Shown: positions 25,375 through 34,210, counted from the first letter of the stretch. The stretch is DNA of 64,000 bases from CBDFKU01 sp965248975 (GCA_965248975.1 CBDFKU010000016.1:1-64000), one strand, 5' to 3'. A program made the numbers and translations. The notes: generated by a model from the letters alone, not told the origin.

Positions 25375-26306
25375 GCCGGTCCCAACGCCGGGCCATGATT
25401 GACCGAGAAGAACCGAAGCTGTCTCTGGTGCGCCAGTGCGCCTTGCTGGGTATCAGCCGCTCCTCGTTGTACTACCTGCCAACCGAGGCCGGCGCCGAGG
25501 ACATGGAGTTGATGGCCCTCATAGACCAACAGTACCTGAAGACACCTTTCTACGGATCCAGAAGGATGACTGCCTGGCTCAGAAATCACGGACACCAGGT
25601 CAACCGCAAGCGGGTCCGCCGGCTGATGCAGCTGATAGGCCTGGAGGCCATCTACCGGCGTCCCAACACCAGCAAGCCAAACCCAGGGCATAAGGTCTAT
25701 CCGTACTTGCTCAGGGGGCTGGAGATCAACCGGGTCAACCAGGTGTGGGCCACCGACATCACCTACATACCCATGGCTCGGGGTTTCCTCTACTTGGTGG
25801 CCATCATGGACTGGCACAGCCGCTACGTGCTGGCCTGGCGGCTGTCCAACACCCTGGAGGTAGACTTCTGTGTTGCGGCTCTGGAAGAGGCCTTGAGCAA
25901 GGGTCGGCCACAGATCTTCAACACCGACCAGGGCAGCCAGTTCACCAGCGAGGCCTTCACCAGCATGCTGCTGGCGCAAGGCGTTCAAGTGAGCATGGAC
26001 GGCAGGGGCCGGTGCATGGACAACGTCTTCGTGGAACGGCTGTGGCGCAGCATCAAGTACGAGGAGGTGTACCTGAAGGCATACCAAAATGGGACTGAGG
26101 CCAGAAAAGGGATTGGGGCTTATCTGGCCTTCTACAACCAAGAGCGGCCCCATCAAGCCCTGGGCTATCGGTCACCGGGTCAGGTGTTCCATGCAGTGAG
26201 CCCCCAAAGGTGTTTACTGGAACATCCACAAGCCTTACAATCGGATGAAGGTTTACGAGACACCCCAGCGGTAGACTCTCTTATTTTAGCCTCACCGCTG
26301 TCCTGA
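25371..26306 (+). CDS. IS3-family transposase OrfB (DDE integrase core)
   Basis: A 311-residue transposase. Residues 20-110 form the HTH_21-like region (YGSRRMTAWLRNHGHQVNRK). The rve catalytic core includes VWATDITYI (first Asp), IFNTDQGSQFTSEAF (second Asp) and NVFVERLWRSIKYEEVYL (Glu), and then FYNQERPHQALGYRSP. All three acidic residues are present and the frame is uninterrupted, so the element could still be active. The GTG start overlaps the OrfA stop. Confidence 0.93.
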   Translation: MSRSQRRAMIDREEPKLSLVRQCALLGISRSSLYYLPTEAGAEDMELMALIDQQYLKTPFYGSRRMTAWLRNHGHQVNRKRVRRLMQLIGLEAIYRRPNTSKPNPGHKVYPYLLRGLEINRVNQVWATDITYIPMARGFLYLVAIMDWHSRYVLAWRLSNTLEVDFCVAALEEALSKGRPQIFNTDQGSQFTSEAFTSMLLAQGVQVSMDGRGRCMDNVFVERLWRSIKYEEVYLKAYQNGTEARKGIGAYLAFYNQERPHQALGYRSPGQVFHAVSPQRCLLEHPQALQSDEGLRDTPAVDSLILASPLS

Positions 26307-26323
26307 TGATGGGGTCCACTTGA
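26298..26323 (-). repeat. Right inverted repeat of the IS3-family element
   Basis: On the minus strand this end starts TCAAGTGGACCCCA and continues to GGACAG, matching the left end. Plus-strand homology of the neighbouring oxidoreductase begins immediately after it, which fixes the boundary to within a few bases. Confidence 0.72.
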
Positions 26324-26693
26324 CGGGGTATGCAGCACAACGAATCTAGAATTGGTGAAATCTCTTGGAGCCGATAAGGTAATCGATTACACTAAAGAGG
26401 ATTTTACCGAAGGCAGTCAGGCCTATGATGTTATTTTCGACGCTGTAGGCAAAAGTTCGTTTTCACGTAGTAAAAGAGCGCTAAAGGAAAAAGGATCCTA
26501 TCTTTCTATTAAATCTTTGGTAAGCGAAAAGGCGGAGAACTTAATTTTCCTTAGAGAGGTTATCGAGGCTGGAAAGATAAAATCGATCATAGATAGACGC
26601 TATCCGTTGGAACAAATTGCCGAGGCTCATAGCTATGTTGAAAAAGGGCACAAAAAGGGAAATGTAGTAATAACCGTGCAAAGTGAAGTCTAA
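26323..26693 (+). pseudogene. C-terminal fragment of a zinc-type/quinone oxidoreductase (MDR family)
   Basis: The fragment reads TGVCSTTNLELVKSLGADKV and later VIDYTKEDFT, DVIFDAVGKSSFSRSKRAL and the end (AHSYVEKGHKKGNVVITV). This is the NAD(P)-binding half and tail of an MDR-type NAD(P)-dependent alcohol dehydrogenase. About the first half of a normal protein is missing because the sequence starts exactly at the IS edge. The fragment is clearly AT-richer than its surroundings, with A- and T-ending codons, so it was probably acquired from a low-GC source before truncation. Confidence 0.85.
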
Positions 26694-26738
26694 AGGGGAA
26701 AGGTGCAGAAGGCTCTGGATTCCTAGGAGGAGGGCATC

Positions 26739-27350
26739 ATGGCGACCGATTCCACTTATCCCGTCTCAGTCGAAGGAGAGCTGGATCCCGCACTGGGCCG
26801 GTGGCTCTGGCTGGTCAAGTGGCTCCTGGTCATTCCGCACCTGATCGTCCTGATTTTCCTCTGGATGGCCTTGATCGTTTTGACCGTGCTAGCCTTCTTC
26901 GCGATCCTTTTCACGGGCAGGTATCCCAGGGGGATATTCGACTTCAATGTGGGAGTGCTGCGGTGGACCTGGCGAGTTGGTTACTACAGCTACAGCGCTC
27001 TCGCCACCGACCGTTACCCGCCGTTTAGCCTGTCCAGCAGGGAATACCCGGCAAACCTGGAGGTCGAGTACCCCGAGCGACTTTCACGGGGCCTGGTGCT
27101 GATCAAGTGGTGGCTCCTGGCCATTCCCCATTACCTGATAGTGAACGTTCTAGAAGGGGGAAATGGGAAGTCCGGGGTAGGCCTGATCACGTTGCTGGCC
27201 CTGTTCGGGGCCGTCGGGCTGCTTTTCAAGGGGCGGTACCCCAGGGACATATTCGAGCTCGTGCTGGGATTCAACCGTTGGAGCATCAGGGTTACGGCGT
27301 ATGCCACCCTGATGACCGACAAGTACCCGCCGTTCCGGCTGGCGCCGTAG
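26739..27350 (+). CDS. DUF4389 membrane protein
   Basis: A 203-residue protein with an internal duplication. Each half has a hydrophobic segment followed by (L/F)F(T/K)GRYPR(G/D)IF and ending T(D/A)(R/K)YPPF, the DUF4389 pattern. Hydrophobic spans lie at about residues 20-58, 118-137 and 145-162. The ATG follows CCTAGGAGGAGGGC. DUF4389 proteins are integral membrane proteins without a proven role. It is oriented away from the truncated oxidoreductase and appears to have its own promoter. Confidence 0.88.
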   Translation: MATDSTYPVSVEGELDPALGRWLWLVKWLLVIPHLIVLIFLWMALIVLTVLAFFAILFTGRYPRGIFDFNVGVLRWTWRVGYYSYSALATDRYPPFSLSSREYPANLEVEYPERLSRGLVLIKWWLLAIPHYLIVNVLEGGNGKSGVGLITLLALFGAVGLLFKGRYPRDIFELVLGFNRWSIRVTAYATLMTDKYPPFRLAP

Positions 27351-27572
27351 TGCCGCAAGGCGAAGATTACCTCCATCGCACCCGGAGCCGGTCGAGGTCG
27401 AAGCAGTGGTTATCACCACCGCACCGGGGGAGTTCCAGGTAAGTGCCGATATCGTTATGGCGACGAAAGCCTGAGGGTACAATCTCGGGTGCGCCGTCAA
27501 GCAGACGAAGTGCCCGGGTTACGTGCGCCCTGCCCTGGGTAAACCGGGACGACTGGTGGTAGGATAGTATAT

Positions 27573-28574
27573 GTGGAGAGCCACCACCACGTAGACCAGG
27601 AGCTTCTGGACACCCAGAGGGGCCTCTGGGTGGTCAAAGTGACCTTCGTCGCCCTGGTCCTGACCGCGGTCGTGGAAGGCGGCATCACACTACTGAGCGG
27701 CAGCGCGGCCCTGCTGGCCGATACCCTCCACGGCCTCGCCAATGCCGTTACCACCCTGCCCCTCTGGGTGGCCTTCGCCATCGGCCGCAGGAAGCCTACC
27801 AGCCAGTTCACCTACGGGTTTCAGCGCGCAGAGGACGTGGCTGGCATCTTTATACTCCTTTTCATCGCAGGCTCCGCCGCCCTGGTGGGCTACGCGTCGG
27901 TCATCAAGCTTCTGGAGGACTCCGAGCCCAGCCACGTGCCCTGGGCCATGGCGGCTGGCGCCGTGGGCATCGTGGTTAACGAGGCCATTGCCCAGTACCG
28001 CATCAAGGTGGGCAAGCAGATAGGCAGTGCCGCCCTGATCGCCGACGGTCACCACGCCCGTGTAGACGGTCTGGGCTCCCTGGCAGTGGTCCTCGGGCTG
28101 GCCGCGGTCCTCCTGGGCTACCCCCTTGCCGATCCGGCCGTGGGATTGGCGATCACCGGGATACTGGTCCTACTCCTGGTGAAGGAGTCCGGTCCAACAG
28201 TGCTGTCCAGGGTGATGGATCGAATCGACGCCGGGATAGTGTCGGATATACAGCGGGTAGCCCTGGAGGTGCCAGGGGTCCTCAGCGTCCACGACCTTCG
28301 AGCCCGGTGGGTCGGTCACCGGCTCCTGGCGGATCTGAGTATCAGCGTACAGGCGGACCTGACCGTGGCCGAGGGTCATCGTATCGCCGAGCAGGTTCAG
28401 CACAACCTGATGCACTCGATAGACAAGTGGCAGTACGGTACCATACACGTGGAGCCCTTCGAGGGCACAGGCGCCCAAAACCACACCCTCATCGCCCATC
28501 ACCTACCCGAAGATGCTTCTGACTACACTACCTCTCATCCACTTCACGGCGAAGACGGCCACGAGCACGGATGA
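27573..28574 (+). CDS. Cation diffusion facilitator (CDF) family metal transporter
   Basis: The 333-residue protein has the six-helix CDF core followed by a soluble C-terminal domain. In helix 2, LLADTLHGLANAVT carries the Asp/His metal site. In helix 5, ALIADGHHARVDGLGSL carries the matching His-x3-Asp site. The C-terminal domain (SVHDLRARWVGHRLLADLSI; AEGHRIAEQVQHNL) is the usual ferredoxin-like regulatory module. Both termini are His-rich (ESHHH; HPLHGEDGHEHG), suggesting Zn, Co or related divalent metal. The start is a GTG. It exports metal from the cytoplasm by proton antiport according to the family. Confidence 0.92.
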   Translation: MESHHHVDQELLDTQRGLWVVKVTFVALVLTAVVEGGITLLSGSAALLADTLHGLANAVTTLPLWVAFAIGRRKPTSQFTYGFQRAEDVAGIFILLFIAGSAALVGYASVIKLLEDSEPSHVPWAMAAGAVGIVVNEAIAQYRIKVGKQIGSAALIADGHHARVDGLGSLAVVLGLAAVLLGYPLADPAVGLAITGILVLLLVKESGPTVLSRVMDRIDAGIVSDIQRVALEVPGVLSVHDLRARWVGHRLLADLSISVQADLTVAEGHRIAEQVQHNLMHSIDKWQYGTIHVEPFEGTGAQNHTLIAHHLPEDASDYTTSHPLHGEDGHEHG

Positions 28575-28670
28575 TCGCTTCCACGGGAAACGTCGATTTC
28601 GGAGACCGGCGTTCGTCGTTTTAGTGGAAGGGATAAAACGCCCGACTGAGAAACAGGAGGAGGCCGTGTC

Positions 28671-28715
28671 GTGTACTACATGCTATTGATCCACGCGGAA
28701 GAGTCGGCGATGTGA
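28671..28715 (+). pseudogene. Start remnant of a YCII/DGPF-type gene
   Basis: The sequence reads GTG then YYMLLIHAEESAM and a stop at 28713, the typical opening of a DGPF/YCII protein. It is preceded by CAGGAGGAGGCC, an intact strong ribosome site. The remaining ~100 residues of the gene are absent and the end of crcB follows within 15 bases. It is a remnant of a lost gene. Confidence 0.55.
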
Positions 28716-28729
28716 TCAGGGACGGCGTT

Positions 28730-29107
28730 TCACCCTACTTGGGACAGCCTATAACCGACCCATACGGCCAGAAGGCCGAAACCCACGTGGAGAGCCACGT
28801 TTCCTATCCCGGCGAATAGCCTTTCGTCCCTCGCAAGGGAGATCGTCTCATACCCGAAGGCCGAGAAAGTGGTGAATCCCCCCAGCAGGCCTATCAGCAG
28901 AAGCGCGCGGACTTCGGGACTCAGCATATGCCGGGTGTCGGCGACTCCGGCCACTAGGCCGATGAGCAGACACCCCAGGATGTTGACCGTAAGTGTGCCG
29001 TAGGGGAACCAGGGATTCCCCAGCATCTCGTGGAGCCAGCGCCCAACCAGGTATCTCAAGATCGAGCCCACCAAACCACCAGCTCCCACCATTAAAACGG
29101 TCAGCAT
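28730..29107 (-). CDS. crcB: Fluoride channel CrcB/Fluc
   Basis: A 125-residue membrane protein with four hydrophobic helices. It has the Fluc signatures GGLVGSILRYLVGRW near the N-terminus, TLTVNILGCLLIGL in the middle and LLGGFTTFSAFGYET with the conserved Thr/Ser/Phe of the fluoride pathway. Members form dual-topology dimers that export fluoride. The ATG at 29107 is chosen because AAGGAGG lies seven bases upstream; an earlier in-frame ATG at 29131 lacks this. The gene is controlled by the fluoride riboswitch at 29211-29278. Confidence 0.95.
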   Translation of the reverse strand: MLTVLMVGAGGLVGSILRYLVGRWLHEMLGNPWFPYGTLTVNILGCLLIGLVAGVADTRHMLSPEVRALLLIGLLGGFTTFSAFGYETISLARDERLFAGIGNVALHVGFGLLAVWVGYRLSQVG

Positions 29108-29184
29108 TTTCCAGCCTCCTTCCAGCGACATCCGGCCAGCGACATCCGGTGGCCCTCGCCCTCCGTAGGCAGGCGTCGGGACAA

Positions 29185-29218
29185 CAAAAAAGTCTCTACC
29201 AGAAATTTGGTAGAGACT
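29185..29218 (-). terminator. Intrinsic terminator of the crcB fluoride riboswitch
   Basis: On the minus strand GTCTCTACCA and TGGTAGAGAC form a perfect stem with a short loop, followed by TTTTTTG. The 5' arm overlaps the last bases of the riboswitch core, so ligand binding and termination compete, as expected for transcriptional control. Confidence 0.9.
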
Positions 29219-29278
29219 GTCAGCCCGCAGCGGGCGGTTCGGGGAGATGTCCCCAGGCGAGCCTCATCGCCTGGCACC
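29211..29278 (-). ncRNA. Fluoride riboswitch (crcB motif) aptamer
   Basis: The minus-strand RNA contains AGGCGATGAGGCTCGCCT, then a small hairpin (GGGGACATCTCCCC), then AACCGCCCGCTGCGGGCTGA followed by CAGTCTCTACC. This matches the conserved order of the fluoride aptamer (GGCGAUGAGGCxCGCC, then a GCCC/GGGC helix with CUGAU-like ending). It sits directly before crcB and overlaps a terminator arm. Binding of fluoride should prevent terminator formation and switch on crcB. Confidence 0.93.
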
Positions 29279-29467
29279 CATGATATCATAGCTTTGACCC
29301 CGGAGTCATGGGCGCAATCGGATCACCAGGGCCTTTCAAAGTCCGTTCGTGACAGCCACGGGTGACTTTGGAAAGGCGTTGGATGGCTCGTCTCTTTGGT
29401 TGCGCATCGAAGGGCGGTTAATTATGATGAGGTGTCCTGTAGCGCCAACCGCTGAGGGGAGTCCCAT

Positions 29468-30502
29468 ATGGCAGGCAACCTTCCCAACATCGGCATAGGC
29501 TTCGCCGGGGTTCCACTGCGCGAAACACTCGCCCTTGCGCAGGAGGCGGATAGGGCCGGTATCCACTTCACGTCGGCGGGTGATGGCATCGGTCAGGACA
29601 GCTTCAGCCTGCTGGCGGCCATCGCCGCGGTGACCACAAACCTGCGGCTGATGAGCGGCATAGCCACCTGGACCCGTACTCCTCTTACTACAGCCAGGTC
29701 CTGCCGCTCCCTGGACATGCTCAGCGGTGGTCGCTACACCTTCGGCATGGGCAGCATGCCGCGAGTCTGGAGCGAGGACCACCACGGTGTGCCGGCGGAG
29801 GCTCCCCTCTCCCGGATGCGGGAGTTCGTAGAGCTGGTGCGGCTGCTGTGGGCTTCTAGTCCTGATAACCCTGTTGACTACGAGGGGCGATTCTATCGAG
29901 TCTCCGGGTATCGGGCTCCCGAGCTGCCGCCGCGTCCCCATCTACCCGTCCTGATCGGGGTCAGTCGCAGGCGTATGATCGTCGAAGCCGGGGAGTGGGC
30001 CGACGGCGCCTACTTCAACTGGAACTTCGCCGCACCCTGGCTGAGGGAGCACGGGCTGCCGGCGCTGGAGGAAGGGGCCAGTCGGTCCGGACGGTCCCTG
30101 GATGACCTGGAGAGACGGGTCTTCGGGTTCGCCTTCGTCGCCGAGAACCGCGAGCAGGCCGACAGGGCCCGGTACGCCGTGCGCTATCACCTGGCCACCA
30201 CCTACATGAGCTTTGACTATCACAAGGACCTGCTGACTTCCTTTGGGTTCGGCGAAGAGGTAGCTGCGGCCTCTGCAGCCCTGAAGCGGGGCGAACCCGA
30301 CGGTGCGGCGCGGGCCATAAGCGACCGCATGGTGGAGGCCTATTCCATGATCGGGACGGCGGAAGAGTGCCGGCAGCGCATGACCGAGTACGCTCCTCTG
30401 CTGACCGGGTACCTGATGTACGCCCCCAGCCATGGGTTCTCGGTCCAAGAGAGGATCGACGCTATACGCCGCCTGATCCAGGCCTTCGCGCAGGGTACAT
30501 AG
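29468..30502 (+). CDS. LLM-class flavin/F420-dependent oxidoreductase
   Basis: A 344-residue TIM-barrel protein of the bacterial luciferase-like superfamily. LRETLALAQEADRAGI, the loop SLLAAIAAVTTNLRL and the segment ARSCRSLDMLSGGRYTFGMG (the cofactor-binding loop, usually LDxLSxGRxxxGxG) define the family. Members use FMN or F420; the sequence does not decide. The gene has a weak ribosome site, GAGGGGAGTCCCAT. It precedes a second LLM gene by 12 bases, and both are probably co-transcribed. Confidence 0.9.
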   Translation: MAGNLPNIGIGFAGVPLRETLALAQEADRAGIHFTSAGDGIGQDSFSLLAAIAAVTTNLRLMSGIATWTRTPLTTARSCRSLDMLSGGRYTFGMGSMPRVWSEDHHGVPAEAPLSRMREFVELVRLLWASSPDNPVDYEGRFYRVSGYRAPELPPRPHLPVLIGVSRRRMIVEAGEWADGAYFNWNFAAPWLREHGLPALEEGASRSGRSLDDLERRVFGFAFVAENREQADRARYAVRYHLATTYMSFDYHKDLLTSFGFGEEVAAASAALKRGEPDGAARAISDRMVEAYSMIGTAEECRQRMTEYAPLLTGYLMYAPSHGFSVQERIDAIRRLIQAFAQGT

Positions 30503-30514
30503 AGGAGGAAACCT

Positions 30515-31528
30515 ATGAAAATCGGTGCCACCCTGGTCAGCACCATCGGCGGGCCGCCGACTCCCGAATACCCCTTTGCCCGCTGGATCGCCGACGTGGA
30601 GAGGCTGGTCACCATCCAGGAGGCGGGCGGATTCGACTACCTGGCCTTCACCCACGCCTACCACCAGACGGGCCTGCACGGCTTCCAACCTATGATGATC
30701 ATGGCCCGAGTGGCCAGCATGACCGGGATGCGTCTCTCCACCGAGATCCTTCAGCTTCCTGTCTACTCCGCTATGGACGCCGCCTACAACATCAGCAGCC
30801 TGGACCACATCACCGAAGGCCGGCTCGAGGTGGGCATCGGGATCGGCTACAACCCGCGAGAGATCGGGCCGGCCGGCATCGGCCACGCCGACCGGGTCCC
30901 CAAGTTCGAGGAGAACGTTGAGGTGATGCGCAAGTTCTGGACCGGCGAGCCCGTCCATTACCAAGGACGCTACTGTACCGTGGAGGGGACGCGGCTGGAG
31001 CTCTTGCCCGTCCAGAAACCCCATCCCCCGCTATGGGGCGCCGCCTACAGCAACGCCGCCGCAGCCCGGGCGGGCCGCATGCTGGACGGGGTCATAGCGG
31101 GTCCGTTCCAGCGGTTCGACGACATGGGCATCCAACTGGACGCCTTCCGCGGCGCGTGGCGCGAGACCCATGGCGATGAGCCCACCAGGGTCGGGGGCTG
31201 GCGGACCATCATCGCTGGCAAGGACTCCAAGGACGCCGTGGAGTCGCTGATAGCCAGCGGACGCCAGACCTTCGCCCGGAACATCCAGGGCGGAATGCAG
31301 GAGAAGACTACGGCGACGCTGCGCATGGACATCCGGGAGGGAGATCAGAGCGACTGGGCCGTCCTGGGCAACTACGAGAACTGCCTGGAGAGCTTCATCC
31401 GTTGCCGGGACGAGTACGGCCTGACCCACGTCACCTGCCACTTCAAGAACATCCCCGACGACATGGGCGCCCGCTGTGAGTACATGCAGGGGTTCGGTGA
31501 AGAGGTGGTCCGGAAGCTGAAGGGTTAG
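30515..31528 (+). CDS. LLM-class flavin/F420-dependent oxidoreductase
   Basis: A 337-residue luciferase-like protein. The family loop appears as SSLDHITEGRLEVGIGIGYN, and the barrel closes with the LWGAAYSNAAAARAGRM segment that contributes to cofactor binding. It lies 12 bases after the previous LLM gene, with GAGGAGGAAACC as ribosome site. The 3' end overlaps the converging DRE-TIM gene by four bases. The pair might act on successive steps of a degradative pathway, but substrates are unknown. Confidence 0.9.
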   Translation: MKIGATLVSTIGGPPTPEYPFARWIADVERLVTIQEAGGFDYLAFTHAYHQTGLHGFQPMMIMARVASMTGMRLSTEILQLPVYSAMDAAYNISSLDHITEGRLEVGIGIGYNPREIGPAGIGHADRVPKFEENVEVMRKFWTGEPVHYQGRYCTVEGTRLELLPVQKPHPPLWGAAYSNAAAARAGRMLDGVIAGPFQRFDDMGIQLDAFRGAWRETHGDEPTRVGGWRTIIAGKDSKDAVESLIASGRQTFARNIQGGMQEKTTATLRMDIREGDQSDWAVLGNYENCLESFIRCRDEYGLTHVTCHFKNIPDDMGARCEYMQGFGEEVVRKLKG

Positions 31529-32715
31529 GCCGAGCGAACCATCTCGGCGAAAGTCTCGTCGCTGACGGTACGCTTGTGGGCGATGGCCCACTGGTTCACC
31601 ATCTCCACCAGGACGTCTACCTTCTCGTCGCCGGCATCCAGGTCCAGCTCGCTCAGCTTCGCCCTGACGCCGGTGGGCCCGGTGCCGCGACCAAGCTTGA
31701 GGATGCGCCGGTTCCCCACCAGGTCAGGGCTGTAGGGCTCGAACAGCTCTGGAGCACGGTCGCTCACCCTTACGTGGATCTCCAGCTTCTGGGCAAATAC
31801 GTTCTCTCCCACCACCGGCTTGGAGGCAGGTATCGGGACACCTGTGAGCCGGTGGACGAACCCCACCAGGTCGGCCAGCTGCTCGGTGTCGATACCGGTA
31901 TCGATGCCGTAGAGGCCCTCCAGCGCGGTAACGACCTCCTCCAGAGGTGCCCCGCCGGCCCGCTCGCCCAGCCCCATGACGCCCACGTCGGCACGCTGGG
32001 CACCCTCCTCCAGGGCCGCCAGGCTCAGGGCCACCGACATGCCGAAGTCGTGGTGGGCGTGGATGCCCACCGGCACGGGGACCGACTCCCTCGCCAGACG
32101 GGTCAGGTAGCGGATGGTCGACGGTTTGGCCACCCCCATGGAGTCGGCGATGCCTACGCCCTGAGCCCCCGCTTCGTAGGCAGTCTTGTAGAAGTATCGC
32201 AGGAACTGGGGGTCGGCGGCCGTCACGAAGGAGGGCTCGAAGGTCACGGTGGGGATGCCCTTCTTCCCGGCGCGCTCGATAGCCTGGCAGGCCCTCTGCA
32301 CTGCAGCCTCCCGGCTCAGGCCGATCTGCTGGAGCATGGCATCGGAGGTACGCATGAGCACGAAGAAGTTGTCTACGCCGGCGTCGGCAGCCCGGTCGAT
32401 GTGCTCCTCCCAGTCGGCGACGAATGAGGAGCCCAGGACCGATACCTGCGCCTTGACGCCCGCTCGTTTGATGGCGACGACGGCTTCATCGTCCCGCCCG
32501 GCGTAGCCGGCCTGGATCATCGGAACTCCAATGGCGTCCAAGCGTCTGGCGATCTCCACCCTGTCATCGACGCTGAAGGCCACCTCGGCGGCCTGCTCCC
32601 CCTCGCGCAGGGTCACATCGTGCAGCACGATAGGAAGCTGGAACCGCTCCTCGTGGGTGACCTCGTCCAAGAAGTTCAGCGGGCTGGTGTGGTAGCGGGG
32701 GTCCGTCTGAGGCAT
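31525..32715 (-). CDS. DRE-TIM metallolyase (HMGL/homocitrate-synthase-like)
   Basis: A 396-residue enzyme of the HMGL-like barrel group. The signature DVTLREGEQAAEVAF near residue 34 holds the catalytic Arg and metal-binding Asp. GIHAHHDFGMSVALSLAALE supplies the HxH metal ligands, and GLGERAGGAPLEEVV is the conserved loop after them. Such enzymes make or split carbon bonds with acyl-CoA (isopropylmalate, homocitrate, HMG or pyruvate aldol substrates). The exact reaction is not clear. The ATG at 32715 follows AGGAGGAGCC. A paralogue is at 52968. Confidence 0.85.
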   Translation of the reverse strand: MPQTDPRYHTSPLNFLDEVTHEERFQLPIVLHDVTLREGEQAAEVAFSVDDRVEIARRLDAIGVPMIQAGYAGRDDEAVVAIKRAGVKAQVSVLGSSFVADWEEHIDRAADAGVDNFFVLMRTSDAMLQQIGLSREAAVQRACQAIERAGKKGIPTVTFEPSFVTAADPQFLRYFYKTAYEAGAQGVGIADSMGVAKPSTIRYLTRLARESVPVPVGIHAHHDFGMSVALSLAALEEGAQRADVGVMGLGERAGGAPLEEVVTALEGLYGIDTGIDTEQLADLVGFVHRLTGVPIPASKPVVGENVFAQKLEIHVRVSDRAPELFEPYSPDLVGNRRILKLGRGTGPTGVRAKLSELDLDAGDEKVDVLVEMVNQWAIAHKRTVSDETFAEMVRSA

Positions 32716-32926
32716 GGCTCCTCCTGCGGGTGGCCGAGCAGGCCTGTCCGATCGATGGCCGCAGTCTAGCGGCACCGCCAAACCCTGTCAATCTGCGGCC
32801 TCCGTCGTTGACAGTGAATTCGGTGCCGATTATACTCCCACCTATCCAGGGCGGTAATGTTTTGAGATAAGATCGTTGTCCTTGGCCGGGGTGTAAAGCT
32901 TCCCCGGACGGCGCGAAGGAGTTGGA

Positions 32927-34210
32927 ATGCTGAAGACCGGGCACACCGTTACCATCCCTGAGACCGTTGGTGGCGCGGAAGCCAGGAATGGGCCGGAGAC
33001 GGTGGCGATACCGGAAGAGCTGGAGACGGTGCCCGGCATCCCCCAGGACCAGGGCACCGTCGACTTCTACAGCAAGAGCTATCCCCTGTAGAGCCACAGC
33101 GTCGAGCACTTCTCCTACATCGAGTTCCTGAGAGAGACCACCGACTTCTACACCGATACCATGGCCTACAACAGGGCCACCATCAACGCCGCCTCGACGT
33201 CGGGAGACATCGAGGCCACCGCTGAGCCTGTCCCCGGCAAAGACGTCACCGAGCTGATCAAGGCCAAGGCTGTCGAGCTGGGCTTCATCGTGGGAATCAC
33301 CGCCTACGACAGCCGCTACACTTACGTCAGCAAGCGGAAGTGGGCCAGGCCCTTCCCCAACACCATCTGTCTGGCCATGGAGCAGGACTACGACCAGAGC
33401 CAGTCCATGCCCAGCCATTCGGCGGAGATGCTGGCCATCCTCACCTACAAGCGGTCGGGGGAAGCGCAGCTGGAGCTGGCCGAGTTCATCCGCTCCCTGG
33501 GGTATCGCGCTCAGATCCACCATCCCCTGGACCCCAGCGCCGTGGCGATACCCATGTTCGTGGCCGCCGGCCTGGGCCAGCTGGGCGCCAACGGACAGCT
33601 CCTCTCGCCGCTGTTCGGCGCCAGGGGCAGGCTGGGGATGATCACCACCGACGCACTGCTCACCCACGACAAGCCCGTGGACTACGGTATCCACGCCTTC
33701 TGCTCGGTGTGCCAGGTGTGCGTGAACCGGTGCCCGGGGCGGGCCCTGATGCGGGACAAGGGGTGGTACCGTGGCGTGGAGAAGTTCAAGGTGATCGCCA
33801 AGCGGTGCCGTCCGGTGATGGCCCGCTACGACGCCTGTGGCATATGCATAAAGGTGTGTCCAATCCAGAAGTACGGCCTGAAGCACGTGATGGGGCACTA
33901 CGCGGCCACTGGGCAGGTGCTGGGCAAGGGCACCCACGGTCTTGAAGGCTACGAGCTGGGAGCTCTGGGGTACTTCGGCCCCGGCGACCTGCCCAAGTTC
34001 ACCTCCGAGTTCTTCCACGTGCCGGAAGGCTACGCCGACCAGCATCTCCTCGACGAGCTGAAGGCCAAGATAGACGCGGGTGACATGCCGGAGGGGCCTG
34101 CTGAGAGGCGCGAGGTATTTCAGGAGTTCGCGGCTCGTTTGGAGAACGTCCTGATGGGCCCCCAGGATGCCCTGGAGCACGAGTACGATCACGCCGGAGA
34201 CGGTGCCTGA
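32927..34210 (+). pseudogene. Reductive-dehalogenase-like iron-sulfur protein, in-frame TAG near the N-terminus
   Basis: One frame of 428 codons is broken only by TAG at 33089-33091 (FYSKSYPL-stop-SHSVEHFSYIEF). The downstream part (349 residues from the ATG at 33161) has the cobalamin-type domain (IVGITAYDSRYTYVSKRKWA), then a first 4Fe-4S motif (CSVCQVCVNRCP) and a second (CGICIKVCP), in the order seen in RdhA/QueG-like proteins. No twin-arginine signal is present, so it would be cytoplasmic. The ATG at 32927 follows AAGGAGTTGGA. The ATG at 33161 has no ribosome site, so the gene may be inactive. Confidence 0.75.

Larger units (their letters stand above)
25011..26323 (+). mobile_element. 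IS3-family insertion sequence
   Basis: The element is about 1.31 kb and carries orfA and orfB. Its ends are imperfect inverted repeats that match at about 20 of 26 positions, sharing GTGGACCCCA and GGACAG. The flanks do not show a clear target-site duplication: the left neighbour is a TolB-like gene and the right neighbour an unrelated oxidoreductase, both cut at the IS end. Exact ends are uncertain by about two bases. Confidence 0.88.

Noticed and set aside
25350..25380. Programmed -1 frameshift in the IS3 element
   Set aside because: orfB has its own GTG start overlapping the orfA stop as GTGA. I see no A-rich slippery run at the junction, so coupling is the simpler reading.
25011..26323. 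Composite transposon carrying the TolB-like or oxidoreductase gene
   Set aside because: Only one IS copy is visible in the window, and the neighbours are truncated, not carried between two copies.
16939..33091. Reading TAG as a sense codon genome-wide
   Set aside because: Many genes in the window end normally with TAG, with no homologous sequence continuing after it. Two cases cannot support a code change.
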